Source: Paenibacillus macquariensis (lineage in GTDB: Bacteria; Bacillota; Bacilli; Paenibacillales; Paenibacillaceae). Taken from it: 64,000 nt of DNA. The stretch is taken from NCBI RefSeq assembly GCF_900156375.1, contig NZ_FTNK01000017.1, forward strand, positions 1 through 64,000. The letters are read 5' to 3'. Both the position numbers and the translations under genes were made by a program. This document shows, piece after piece, positions 18,199-27,000 of the stretch (the stretch's first letter is position 1; each line of letters opens with the position of its first letter). The notes under the pieces were generated by a model that did no database searches, was not told the DNA's origin, and saw only the letters and a list, made by a program, of their open reading frames with translations.

Positions 18199-18816
18199 CT
18201 ACTTCCTTGCACGCCACAGACACCACAGAGCGTACAGGATTCCACCCAACACACCTACGCTAATTACAATTTCTGTCGAGTTGGAGGAAAAATACTTCGA
18301 AATGGACCCAGTGGCATTACTAACATGATTAGTCTTTTCATCAGAGCTTAATTCTGAAACCTCGTTATCATCTGAGGGTGATTGCGTTGGCGTAGAAATT
18401 CTATTAATAACAATTTCTTTATCTTGCAGAAAAGTTAATTCATTCGCGGCTTCAGCTACCTTCATCGTTGGAGAACATAGTGGATTCTCCCATCCGGACT
18501 CACTTTCTCTTAGATAATAGAGGTATTCCTCACCTATTTCACTAGGTCCCCGTAACGATCCCCATGTGATATTTTCTTTCACTAATATCTGTTCTTCGGA
18601 TATCTTTTTAAAGCTCTTGCTGACTTTCAATTTAATCATATTGTTATCTTTCTTACGAACGACATCTTCCACGTGACCAACGATGATCCCGTCATATTCC
18701 TCATAACCTTGCTCACCCGTTGGCATTTCTACACATTTCAGAGCATGCGTAGTTGTTGGGCTGATCATTAATACAATAAGGATCGATACTAACGCGAGCA
18801 CTATTCCCTTTTTCAC
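18199..18816 (-). CDS. Secreted/anchored protein with TIMP-like N-terminal domain
   Basis: About 205 residues. A signal peptide (GIVLALVSILIVLMISPTTT) ends before LKCVEMP. A small domain with YDGIIVGHVEDV and a Cys-containing LRESESGWENPLC segment resembles netrin/TIMP-like folds in bacterial surface proteins. A Ser/Thr/Asp-rich linker then leads to a C-terminal transmembrane segment (VISVGVLGGILYALWCLW) and Arg/Lys tail, so the domain is held outside the membrane. GTG 18816 is chosen because a G-rich site lies eight bases before it; an upstream GTG abuts that site. Function unknown. Confidence 0.62.
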   Translation of the reverse strand: MKKGIVLALVSILIVLMISPTTTHALKCVEMPTGEQGYEEYDGIIVGHVEDVVRKKDNNMIKLKVSKSFKKISEEQILVKENITWGSLRGPSEIGEEYLYYLRESESGWENPLCSPTMKVAEAANELTFLQDKEIVINRISTPTQSPSDDNEVSELSSDEKTNHVSNATGSISKYFSSNSTEIVISVGVLGGILYALWCLWRARK

Positions 18817-18901
18817 ATTCAACACCCCCTGCCATTTAAGACGAAATGGATAGTTAAATGTTGCTACAGAATCATACCAGTACCACCTATTAGTACTATA
18901 T

Positions 18902-19321
18902 CTATGACAATACGCCTCTTACAAAAGGTGTTGTTTCAATACTATCTATCTTATCCATTTGAATCCAACTGGCACCTAAGGAATCCTCTCCGTCGCCATC
19001 TGTCTTTAATATGTACTGACTACTCGTTAATTTGACGTCATAGATGATTCCGATATGATGTAATTCCTCTAATTCATTTTCTTTCAATGGATAGACTAAC
19101 GTATAGGATATTGCTGTTCTCAATTTTCCGTCTAATTCAACGATTCCAGTCTCTTCATAGAATTCTCTCATTAGTGTGTCATAAGGTTCTTCACCGAACT
19201 CTATCGTACCACCTGGTAAATCCCATTTTCCTTTATGTGGTCCTCTTGATTTCTTGATAAGTAATATTTGATCGTCATGGATAAGAATACCGTAAACGCC
19301 TAGATGGGTATATTTCTTCAT
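18902..19321 (-). CDS. Nudix hydrolase
   Basis: This 139-residue protein carries a complete Nudix box, beginning GGTIEFGEEP and continuing LMREFYEETGIV (about residues 36-58). That gives the G-x5-E-x7-R-E-x2-E-E-x-G-U pattern that binds Mg and hydrolyses nucleoside-diphosphate-linked compounds. The N-terminal strand GVYGILIHDDQILLIKKSRG is typical of the MutT-like branch. GGGAG before ATG supports the start. No neighbour indicates the substrate; house-cleaning of oxidised nucleotides or ADP-ribose compounds is possible. Confidence 0.88.
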   Translation of the reverse strand: MKKYTHLGVYGILIHDDQILLIKKSRGPHKGKWDLPGGTIEFGEEPYDTLMREFYEETGIVELDGKLRTAISYTLVYPLKENELEELHHIGIIYDVKLTSSQYILKTDGDGEDSLGASWIQMDKIDSIETTPFVRGVLS

Positions 19322-19451
19322 CGTGATCTCCCTTAATATTCATAAGTACGTCTAATCTGTTACTCTTGCTATCATTTACTCTGAAAAAAGGTATCATTTA
19401 TGTCCACGATCGCATTCATTATACTTAACGAACCTCTAACCGTTCCCACTT

Positions 19452-19562
19452 CTAACCCTTCCCAGGAAAAATAACGACTAATGATGACGACTCGTTGCAA
19501 ATATATCTATGTTTTACTTCTCTACCCCAAAAGGACGGACGTAATATGTATGAATTCATCAT
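19452..19562 (-). pseudogene. Probable remnant of an alpha/beta-hydrolase gene
   Basis: Directly downstream of the histidine kinase gene, GGAGG precedes ATG-ATG and 36 codons. They begin MMNSYILRPSFWGREVKHR and end SSLVVIFPGKG before TAG. A chain reaching VVIFPG is what the first strand of a small alpha/beta hydrolase looks like, yet the frame stops before the nucleophile elbow. A further short in-frame tail, ending INDTFFQSK then TGA (near 19383-19400), may be the old C-terminus. I infer an internally deleted gene; family identity is by eye. Confidence 0.42.
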
Positions 19563-19579
19563 AACCTAACCTCCACGGA

Positions 19580-21136
19580 TCAACTGTTAGCCGGATACAT
19601 CGGTAATTTAACGGTAAACACCGTTCCCGAACCAACTTCACTTTCTACCGATATGTAACCATCATGGTCTTCAATAATTTTACTGCATAAGGATAGTCCT
19701 AAGCCCGTTCCTTCTTCCTTCGTTGTATAAAAGGGGTCAAATATCTTGCTAATTTCACTTTGTGGGATGCCCTTTCCGTTATCACAGACTTGAATTACGG
19801 CCATCTCCCCTTCTCTACTCAATATGAAATGGATATGACCTGCTTGTTCCATAGCCTGAAAGGCGTTACGAATCAAATTGATTAATACTTGTATGATCTT
19901 GTCCCGATCCATTATTACCATAATATCTTCGTCTGAAGACTCCATTTCAAGGATATGACCGTAGGATGTAACCTCCGATTCGCACAATGAATACACTTTT
20001 GCCATGCATTTAGCCATCACTTCAGCCTTCATGTGGCTTTCATGAGGCTTTGAGAATTGTAAGAACTCTACCGTTAGTTCACCAACCCTTGTGATTTCGC
20101 TCATAATAACGTCATACCATGGCTCAATATTATATCCCGATTTCTTCGATAACTGGATAAACCCTTGAATGGATGTTAACGGATTACGGATTTCGTGTGC
20201 CATACCAGCTGCTAATTGCCCAACCATCTGCATTTTTTCTGAACGTAACTGTTCTTCCTGCCGTTTATTCCGATTCCCTTGCTTCATTTCAAGAATTCTT
20301 TCTTCGCCTATATGGATTAAATCTTGGAAATCACTTCCTTCCTCAGGGAAGTGTGTGATGCTGCTCGTTACCTTAATCCCTGAGTTCTCGCATATCTCTA
20401 GAACGTCCATTTGTTCCCTAGGCGATAACATGATCCCAAAGTTATCTCCAGCATATCGGCATGCACCAAGGTGATTCGGGAAATGCTCTATCAACTTACG
20501 AGAGAAACTTACTAGGATATCTTCGAAATTTTTAGTTGCAACATTACTAATATCAAACAGAACAAACTGAAACCCTCTGTTAAGTTCAATATGATGTTGT
20601 ACTGTTTTGATATACCCAGAGTAGTTATTAAACCCTGTAAGGGCATCATAGTTGGTGAGATATTCGTTCTTCACTTTCAATCGTCTCTTCTCGGATTCAC
20701 TACGCAAGATGACATGGAAGAATAGAACAGTGACTAATGCCGTGATCACATCGAAAATAGAAACTAACATATTGTAGGTCGTAAGTGGAACATAGGAAAG
20801 CCTTATGAACGTGTACTGGAGGATCAATAAGAGCGCAATCAGAGTGGTATCTCGATGTCTTGTCTTATGCTCTATCACATTTATAGTCGTAATGTAATAC
20901 AATAAAATGCACCAATTTAAGTGGCTCGAATAATGGAATGCTCCTAATGGTATAAATTGAATATATTTAAGCCAAGTATATTTGCGATCCAACATTACAC
21001 TTAGAATTAGCAGTAACGCTGTTATCACTGTCAAAATCACGTTCGGCGTCTTACCCATAATTACAGAAGATACAATAATAAGAACGCAGATCAAGGGTAC
21101 ATATAGGAGCTTGATCATATTGATGGTCAAATGCAA
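19580..21136 (-). CDS. Membrane histidine kinase with degenerate GGDEF domain (KinB/KinE-like)
   Basis: About 518 residues. Five or six transmembrane segments (residues 8-150) are followed by a GGDEF-like domain: YLTNYDALTGFNN near 165, then CRYAGDNFGIML near 235, where the catalytic GGDEF is replaced by AGDNF. Next come HisKA with AAGMAHEIRNPLTSIQGF (phosphorylated His near 312) and HATPase with LINLIRNAFQAM, DNGKGIP and GTGLGLS. The kinase half resembles sporulation kinases of Bacillus. TTG 21136 is favoured by GAGGTG five bases upstream. No response-regulator gene is adjacent (orphan kinase), which fits feeding into a phosphorelay. Confidence 0.85.
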   Translation of the reverse strand: MHLTINMIKLLYVPLICVLIIVSSVIMGKTPNVILTVITALLLILSVMLDRKYTWLKYIQFIPLGAFHYSSHLNWCILLYYITTINVIEHKTRHRDTTLIALLLILQYTFIRLSYVPLTTYNMLVSIFDVITALVTVLFFHVILRSESEKRRLKVKNEYLTNYDALTGFNNYSGYIKTVQHHIELNRGFQFVLFDISNVATKNFEDILVSFSRKLIEHFPNHLGACRYAGDNFGIMLSPREQMDVLEICENSGIKVTSSITHFPEEGSDFQDLIHIGEERILEMKQGNRNKRQEEQLRSEKMQMVGQLAAGMAHEIRNPLTSIQGFIQLSKKSGYNIEPWYDVIMSEITRVGELTVEFLQFSKPHESHMKAEVMAKCMAKVYSLCESEVTSYGHILEMESSDEDIMVIMDRDKIIQVLINLIRNAFQAMEQAGHIHFILSREGEMAVIQVCDNGKGIPQSEISKIFDPFYTTKEEGTGLGLSLCSKIIEDHDGYISVESEVGSGTVFTVKLPMYPANS

Positions 21137-21380
21137 TCACACCTCGTTGACGGTTGATATCGTCTTTTACATAGTATTATTCAAATACAATTGTCTCCTA
21201 TATTACTAGTATTTACAACATTTAATTCCATCATAAACAATGAATTTACTCCTATATTTCAACAACATAACGACTACCATTCAATTCCATAACGAAGAAT
21301 AAAGAGTTATACTAAATACCATATCCGGTTCCATAGAACGGATGATTTGTATCTTGTTATGCAACAGGAGGAAATTAGTC

Positions 21381-22499
21381 ATGGAATTCAGACTCATTAA
21401 AGAAGCAGAACTGAAAGATGCCGCGCTTTTAGCAGAAGAAGTATTTTGTACAAACGGAGAGCGTTTTATGGAAATCTCCTTCCCAACCTTATTTCGACCG
21501 GGTGTAAGTCATTCGTATGCCGCCTTCAATGATCAAGGAAAGATTGTATCTTTTATCGGAATGGTTCCCTTCATTATTCAATCTGGTAAAGTACATCTAC
21601 ATGCCTATTCGATCGGTGCGGTCTGTACAGACCCAGCATATCGGGGACAAGGGCTTGCAGGAGAGTTATTTACGCTTTGTCAGCAACATGCCAAAGCATC
21701 CGGTGCTTCATTGATGTTCATCTCTGGAGGTCGCTCTTTATACACTAGAGCCGGTAGTGTAGCGTTTGGCAAATCCAATAAATATATACTTGAAGCACAG
21801 ACTGCAGAACAACTTAAAGTGGAATCATCTCATTGGTCATTCTCTGAAATGGAACCCAAGGATATGTTCGCCGTCCATTCCTTAATGATACATAAGTCCG
21901 CTGGCATTCAATGGGGGCTTTCCGATATTGCCCAATTCATTGGTGCAAGTCCGATGGCCAATATTCACCGTATGGATCAGCATATCCACATAGCAAGAAC
22001 ATCAGAACAAGAGATCGTTGGTGTTGCTGTATTCGCTGTACCGAGAAACGACTCTTCTGATCGCGTTGGCATGCTTATAGAACAGGCAGGCTCACCCTCT
22101 GCTGTTGCAGCACTTCTGTCTAATGCTCTCACACAGTTCGAACTGACTTCCTTGAGCGTAACATTACCTTGGCAAGATGTAGAACTTGCCAACCAGCTTG
22201 AAGCTGTCGATACCTCTGTAGAGCGACAAAGTAATGAAGGAACGGTTCTTGTTATTGATGGGGAAGCATTGATTGCCCAATCTGGCTATGATAAGTCTGA
22301 TGCCAACAACATCACGATCTCCGTTCTGCCAGATGGACGTTATGAGTTACACACACCACATGGATCATCATCCGTTATTGGTGGTAATCCCGAGCTAGTA
22401 TCGCTCTTCTTCGATCCGGAATCAACGATAGAGCAACCAGTAGATGCCAAGCTACAGACGATAGCATTACCTTATATGTATGGTTTATATTTCATCTAA
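21381..22499 (+). CDS. GNAT-family N-acetyltransferase (Eis-like architecture)
   Basis: This 372-residue protein has an N-terminal GNAT domain; the acetyl-CoA loop AVCTDPAYRGQGLAGELF (about residues 80-97) gives the R-x-x-G-x-G/A motif. A second GNAT-like region and a C-terminal sterol-carrier-like part ending PYMYGLYFI follow. That architecture and length are typical of Eis-like acetyltransferases. AGGAGG nine bases before ATG 21381 decides the start over upstream codons. It stands alone, ended by the hairpin at 22528. The substrate is unknown; amines or aminoglycoside-like compounds are known for relatives. Confidence 0.82.
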   Translation: MEFRLIKEAELKDAALLAEEVFCTNGERFMEISFPTLFRPGVSHSYAAFNDQGKIVSFIGMVPFIIQSGKVHLHAYSIGAVCTDPAYRGQGLAGELFTLCQQHAKASGASLMFISGGRSLYTRAGSVAFGKSNKYILEAQTAEQLKVESSHWSFSEMEPKDMFAVHSLMIHKSAGIQWGLSDIAQFIGASPMANIHRMDQHIHIARTSEQEIVGVAVFAVPRNDSSDRVGMLIEQAGSPSAVAALLSNALTQFELTSLSVTLPWQDVELANQLEAVDTSVERQSNEGTVLVIDGEALIAQSGYDKSDANNITISVLPDGRYELHTPHGSSSVIGGNPELVSLFFDPESTIEQPVDAKLQTIALPYMYGLYFI

Positions 22500-22527
22500 A
22501 TTTATGTAAAGCCTACAAAACGAAGAA

Positions 22528-22563
22528 CGAAGAGGTAGCCTCAGTCATGGGGCTACCTCTTCG
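22528..22563. terminator. Bidirectional terminator hairpin
   Basis: CGAAGAGGTAGCC and GGCTACCTCTTCG form a perfect 13-bp stem around a 10-base loop. It lies between the convergent GNAT gene (+) and the metallophosphoesterase gene (-). T runs are weak on both sides. Confidence 0.65.
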
Positions 22564-22617
22564 TGATACACGCTCAGATATAATCAAGATTTGATTTGTA
22601 TCCATCCAATGCCATGA

Positions 22618-23487
22618 TCAGGACTTTTGGATAGGAGGAAAGGCTACTTCATACTGAGCGGATTCAATCCAAGTTCCTGTCTTGAAATCTCGACCACGAA
22701 CTAGAACCTTATCGCTGTATATTTCTACATAATAACCTTGACTACCTGATTTATGCTTATCCTCATTCGTCCATAGATAGGCAACCGAAGCCGAATTGAA
22801 CATCGTGGCAGTGTTACCTTGATCGGCAAACATGGTATTATCTACTTCAAGCTCCCAATGGGTATGTCCGGTAAATAGAAGAACTTGAGGATATTTCGAT
22901 AAGATCGCTTTTAATTCATCATCCTGTGTTACTCCGTACCACTCCTGTGACTCCAGTGATCCAGCCACTGTGTTCTTGAGCGGTTGGTGTAAGAAGAGGA
23001 ATATCGGCTTATCTGGTGATGATTGCTCTGCAAGCTTGTGATCCAGCCACTGAAGCTGATCATTCGAAAGATCGCAGAACGTCCGCAGACCCTTCTCTGT
23101 TCCCAGAAAGATATAATGATAGCCATTAACCCAGCGATCATGATATGGACCCGTCATTCCTGTCTGGGATTCATACAATGCCAACCGAGATACCCAATCT
23201 CCAAGACCCACATCATGATTTCCTAAAGTGAAAGTGATTTCTGGTAGTTGCTCTTTGTACATATTTACAATGCGAAGCATTTCTTCGTATTCCTTAGGAA
23301 ATCCGTGATTGGTAACATCTCCAATATGCATGATGCCACTACTTCCTTCACATTGAGTTGCAATATCCCGGAGCGCGCCCTCAAAGTTGAGATTATACTC
23401 ATGATTCGGGTCATCAGTAATGTGAGTATCGGTGATAATTTGAAAAGTCTCAATCGGTTGTTCTGCTGTTTGCTTGTTCATGCTCAT
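22618..23487 (-). CDS. GpdQ/CpdA-like metallophosphodiesterase
   Basis: The protein has 289 residues and a calcineurin-like phosphoesterase fold. ITDTHITDD (metal Asp/His) starts it, then MHIGDVTNHGFPKEYEEM, TLGNHDVG, LFLHQPL and FTGHTHWE. The N-x-G-x-P-x-E-Y stretch after GD matches class III cyclic-nucleotide and glycerophosphodiester phosphodiesterases such as GpdQ. No signal peptide, so cytoplasmic. It is the last gene of the UgpA/E/B-HAD-SMR operon, about 50 bases after the SMR gene. In that context, hydrolysis of an imported glycerophosphodiester to glycerol-3-phosphate plus headgroup alcohol is the favoured inference. Confidence 0.82.
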   Translation of the reverse strand: MSMNKQTAEQPIETFQIITDTHITDDPNHEYNLNFEGALRDIATQCEGSSGIMHIGDVTNHGFPKEYEEMLRIVNMYKEQLPEITFTLGNHDVGLGDWVSRLALYESQTGMTGPYHDRWVNGYHYIFLGTEKGLRTFCDLSNDQLQWLDHKLAEQSSPDKPIFLFLHQPLKNTVAGSLESQEWYGVTQDDELKAILSKYPQVLLFTGHTHWELEVDNTMFADQGNTATMFNSASVAYLWTNEDKHKSGSQGYYVEIYSDKVLVRGRDFKTGTWIESAQYEVAFPPIQKS

Positions 23488-23538
23488 TCGTAGAATCCCC
23501 CCAGTTATGCACTGATAAATTCACTTTCGCGTCGGACC

Positions 23539-23880
23539 TTAGTGAGTCTTAGCGCTAATATTTAATCCTATAATACCTGCGACAATGACTAAGACCCAAA
23601 GTAAAGAGGATAACGACATTTTCTCCTCGAAATACACCACGCCAACCAAGGAAATAAGAATAATTCCTGCGCCCGACCATATCGCATAAGCAACGCCCAC
23701 CTTAATAGAGGTGAGGGCATAATTTAACGAAGTGAAACTGATTCCATAGAACAGGAACATGAGTAGAGATGGCCACAGACGAGTGAAGCCGTGGGATATT
23801 TTCATAGAGACCGTACCTGAGAGTTCAAACAGAATGGCCATAGCTAGAAAAATCCAAGCCCACGCACCTTCAATCTTCAC
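23539..23880 (-). CDS. Small multidrug resistance (SMR) exporter, EmrE/Qac-type
   Basis: This 113-residue protein has four transmembrane helices. The essential membrane Glu is in ILFELSGTVSMK near residue 18. HGFTRLWPS and GVAYAIWSGAGIILISL match EmrE-type (quaternary ammonium) rather than guanidinium (Gdx/SugE) exporters. It starts at a GTG overlapping the HAD stop codon by four bases, so it is translationally coupled. As a known property of the family, EmrE can export quaternary osmolytes such as betaine and choline. Its place in an operon with a GbsR-type regulator suggests a headgroup amine as substrate (inference). Confidence 0.88.
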   Translation of the reverse strand: MKIEGAWAWIFLAMAILFELSGTVSMKISHGFTRLWPSLLMFLFYGISFTSLNYALTSIKVGVAYAIWSGAGIILISLVGVVYFEEKMSLSSLLWVLVIVAGIIGLNISAKTH

Positions 23881-24665
23881 TGGGGGTTCGCTCCAATTCG
23901 TAGCTGCTCATAAGATTGTACGATAATATCTGCATCTGGAAAAATTCTGTATATTTCTGTATTATTTGAAGTTCCCGTAATTCCAATAGCTACTCCTGCA
24001 CCAGCTGCTTTAGCCATCCGCATATCTCCATTAGTATCACCGATCACCACTACCTGAGATGGATCAACAGATAATGCCTTACAGGCAAGATGAGCCATGT
24101 CCGGAAATGGTTTACCTCGACTAACAAGATCTGTTCCTATGACCGCAGTGAAATAGTGCCGCAAACCCATCCAGCTCAAGTGCTTCTCCGCCGCTGCAGT
24201 CTCATCAGCGGTCACAACAGCCAGCTTGATCCCATGTTTTACACAATCGTCAAGAAAATACTGAAGACCACTAAGGGGAAGAACAGGCCTGTTCTGTTCC
24301 AACACGGCATCCGCTACGTGTCGGCAGTTATGAACAAGCTCCATGGACTCTGCCCAAGATAATCCAAGTTGATATCCTTGCCATGAAAGAATGGCACAGA
24401 GATCCTCCATCGTTCCCATCGCGAGTGGGCCATTGCGGTCATAATCCGTAATGCTACCATGGACATTATGCACGGTTCCCAATAATGAAGACAGCTGTGT
24501 TCCAAGCATCATGAGCCCTCTCTCTTCTAAAGACTTGATATATGTGGCCAGAAAATATTCACTCCAGCTTCCCCATAGGGATACGAACTCAAGAAGTGTT
24601 CCGTCTTTGTCGAACAAGATCGCGGATACGGAGTAGCTCCCTTGTGGAGTCATGAGCTTAGACAT
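23877..24665 (-). CDS. HAD-superfamily phosphatase
   Basis: This 262-residue HAD subfamily I protein has the nucleophile motif ILFDKDGTLLEF near residue 18, an alpha-helical cap, motif II in LAVVTADETAA, Lys in SRGKPFPDMAH and motif IV in VVVIGDTNGDM. These are typical of phosphoglycolate-phosphatase-like enzymes. AAAGGTGG eight bases before ATG 24665 sets the start. It is 14 bases downstream of the binding-protein gene and overlaps the SMR gene, so it belongs to the transporter operon. Removing phosphate from an imported or released phosphoester (for example glycerol-3-phosphate) is inferred from context. Confidence 0.85.
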   Translation of the reverse strand: MSKLMTPQGSYSVSAILFDKDGTLLEFVSLWGSWSEYFLATYIKSLEERGLMMLGTQLSSLLGTVHNVHGSITDYDRNGPLAMGTMEDLCAILSWQGYQLGLSWAESMELVHNCRHVADAVLEQNRPVLPLSGLQYFLDDCVKHGIKLAVVTADETAAAEKHLSWMGLRHYFTAVIGTDLVSRGKPFPDMAHLACKALSVDPSQVVVIGDTNGDMRMAKAAGAGVAIGITGTSNNTEIYRIFPDADIIVQSYEQLRIGANPQ

Positions 24666-24679
24666 TGTGTAGTCCACCT

Positions 24680-26026
24680 TTATTTCAATTTGTCGAGCGC
24701 GGCCTGCGCCGTTTCTTTCGCTTCTCGAAGTGCCTCTGCTGCCGGTACATTCTCGATCTGTACTTTATCTGCTGCGATTTTCAGTGCATCACTGATCTTA
24801 CCACCGGTAGGGTCCAAGAAAGGCGCAGAAGCATGGGACGCCTGTTGAAGCGGAATTTCGATCTGCGGATTACTCTCACTAAACGAGATGAAAGCTGGAT
24901 CCTTCGAAGCAGATTGACGAACGGAAATATATCCTGTGTTAATTGACCAGAAGGCTGTATTCTCTGAATTCGTAAAGTAGGTGAGCCACTTCATAGCTGC
25001 TTTCTTATCAATATCACTTGCCTTAGACGGAATACCGGCCATTAAAGCCTCAGCTGTTGGCTTACCTTCGCCGACACCTGCCCAACCCGGTTGCTCCATT
25101 GCAGATATGATGCTAAAGTCTAGATCGCCCTGATCCCCACTTGAACCCGTATAACCTGCGGCCTGACCCTTCATCACATCATCAATTGTTTTGTACCAAT
25201 ATTCCCAACCTTGACCTCCAGAATGAATCCTCATGGTCTTATCCTCATGAATCAACTTACGAAAGAAATCCCAAGTCTGAATCCACTCTGGGGAGTCGAT
25301 CATGACTTCTTTACCATCCTCACTAAGAATACTACCGCCTTTACTCAGTGAGGCATCAATCATGTTGGCGGCTCCCCACATTGGCTCCCATCCGAACACG
25401 CTTGTTTTATCACCATTTTTAACCGTCATTTTCTTAGCAGCCGCTGCTAAGTCCTCCCATGTCTTCAGGTCGTCTGCCTTAATACCATTCTTCTCGAAAG
25501 CATCCTTGCGGTAGTACATAATTTGTGTCGTTCCATACATCGGTAAGAAGTATTGCTTACCGTCCACCTGTCCCTGATTTAGAAATGTCTGGATAAAATC
25601 ATCCTTATTGAAATCAGACTGCTGAGCCATAAGCTCGTCGATTGGAGCAAAGTATCCCTTACGCGCCCAATCCACATTAGAAGAGAGCACCGCAGCAGGA
25701 ACTTGTCCTGTGGCTATAGCGGCTTGCAGTTTCTGCTCTGTTTCGGTATAGTCAGCCTGCACAATACCCTTTACAATGACTTCCTGCTGCGAGGCATTGA
25801 ACTTCTGAATAAGTTTCTCCATATTTTCGCCAAGTTTCCCACCGAGTCCATACCAGAATTCAATCGTTACAGGATCGCTTTGTACAGGTGCTGCCTCCAC
25901 AGAAGGCGTCTTGGTTTCCCCGTTTGCAGCCGTAATATTTCCTGTACCTGCATTCTCACCACATGCCGTTAATAGTGTGAATGTAGCAATTAAAGACAAA
26001 GCCGATAACCTCTTAAATACGCTCAT
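24680..26026 (-). CDS. UgpB-like extracellular solute-binding lipoprotein
   Basis: About 448 residues. The lipoprotein signal has lipobox LLTACGEN (Cys near 22), then PVTIEFWYGLGGKLGENMEK, a typical opening of UgpB/MalE-family (cluster B) binding proteins. YTGSSGDQGDL in the middle and WSINTGYISVRQ near the C-terminus parallel the SSG and KTGYLP elements of UgpB. Three consecutive ATGs follow GAGGAG; the third (26026) has the best spacing. It sits after the two permease genes, preceded by a perfect 18-bp palindrome. UgpB proteins bind glycerol-3-phosphate and glycerophosphocholine; the ligand here is unproven. Confidence 0.85.
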   Translation of the reverse strand: MSVFKRLSALSLIATFTLLTACGENAGTGNITAANGETKTPSVEAAPVQSDPVTIEFWYGLGGKLGENMEKLIQKFNASQQEVIVKGIVQADYTETEQKLQAAIATGQVPAAVLSSNVDWARKGYFAPIDELMAQQSDFNKDDFIQTFLNQGQVDGKQYFLPMYGTTQIMYYRKDAFEKNGIKADDLKTWEDLAAAAKKMTVKNGDKTSVFGWEPMWGAANMIDASLSKGGSILSEDGKEVMIDSPEWIQTWDFFRKLIHEDKTMRIHSGGQGWEYWYKTIDDVMKGQAAGYTGSSGDQGDLDFSIISAMEQPGWAGVGEGKPTAEALMAGIPSKASDIDKKAAMKWLTYFTNSENTAFWSINTGYISVRQSASKDPAFISFSESNPQIEIPLQQASHASAPFLDPTGGKISDALKIAADKVQIENVPAAEALREAKETAQAALDKLK

Positions 26027-26040
26027 CATCATTCTCCTCT

Positions 26041-26058
26041 TTGTTCATTAATGAACAA
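26041..26058. promoter_or_regulatory. Perfect 18-bp palindrome upstream of the UgpB-like gene
   Basis: TTGTTCATTAATGAACAA is a perfect palindrome, a few bases upstream of the ribosome binding site of the binding-protein gene and inside the operon. It could be an operator for an internal promoter (MarR/GbsR-like proteins bind such sites) or an RNA stability element. Confidence 0.55.
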
Positions 26059-26129
26059 TTTATATAACAACATTCTCAATGAATTGGAAATATTCCGACA
26101 TTGCTCTCACACTGATTTAATTCCTAAAT

Positions 26130-26972
26130 TCACCCTTTAGTGGAACCTGCGGTCATATTAACACTTTGCATAATTGTTTTCTGAGTCAGTACAAATACAA
26201 GTAGTAATGGGGCAATGGTGAATGCACTCGCGGCCATGATTAGCGGCCATTTCAATCCGTAAGCACCTCCTTCAACGAAGAAGCTACGAAGACCGGCGGA
26301 TACCAGCTGTAAGTTGGGGTCTTTTGTAATCAGCATCGGCCAGAAATAATTGTTATATTGATCAATGAAGGTGATAAGAGCCAGCACAGCGAAGGAGGAT
26401 CGTGTAATTGGAACAATAATGGTCCATAAAATACGCATATGTGATGATCCATCGACTTCTCCGGCCTCCACCAGTTCATGAGGAACCTGAAGGAACGCTT
26501 GTCTGATTAGAAAGATAGAGAATACACTTACGCAGTTAGACAGAATCAGTCCGGCATACGAATTTAACAAATGTAATTCGGACAGAATGAGATACCCGGG
26601 TAAATAGACCGCTGTAGCTGGAACCATATAGCCGAATAAGATCACGCCTGCGAATAGCCCCTTCAAGCGAAATTTCATATGTGTAAGCGCATATGCCATC
26701 ATCCCCGAATTAATAACTTGGAAAATAACAATAGAGATGGCAACGAATATACTGTTACCCATGTATCTGAAGAACGGTGCCTGGTTCCATGCTTCTACAA
26801 AGTTCCCCCATAGAGGTGTCTCCGGCCAGAGCGTAGGGGGTGAGCGCCAAATTTCATCGTTCGTTTTCAATGCGCTGGTTACCATCCAATAAAAAGGAAA
26901 GGCCATCATCAGAGCAAATACGGCGAAAAATAAATGGCGTAGCACGCTTCCCAATCTTGTGATCTTACTCAT
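26130..26972 (-). CDS. ABC transporter permease, UgpE/MalG type
   Basis: This 280-residue membrane permease has six predicted spans, from LRHLFFAVFALMMAFPFYWM at the N-terminus to the C-terminal TQKTIMQSVNMTAGSTKG typical of MalG/UgpE proteins. The EAA loop ELVEAGEVDGSSHMRILWTI lies near residue 165. It is 28 bases after the UgpA-like gene and upstream of the binding-protein gene. No ATPase gene is in the operon, so a shared MsmX/UgpC-like ATPase must energise it. Confidence 0.9.
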   Translation of the reverse strand: MSKITRLGSVLRHLFFAVFALMMAFPFYWMVTSALKTNDEIWRSPPTLWPETPLWGNFVEAWNQAPFFRYMGNSIFVAISIVIFQVINSGMMAYALTHMKFRLKGLFAGVILFGYMVPATAVYLPGYLILSELHLLNSYAGLILSNCVSVFSIFLIRQAFLQVPHELVEAGEVDGSSHMRILWTIIVPITRSSFAVLALITFIDQYNNYFWPMLITKDPNLQLVSAGLRSFFVEGGAYGLKWPLIMAASAFTIAPLLLVFVLTQKTIMQSVNMTAGSTKG

Positions 26973-27000
26973 TCAAGAGCCTCCTATACTGTAGATTGTA

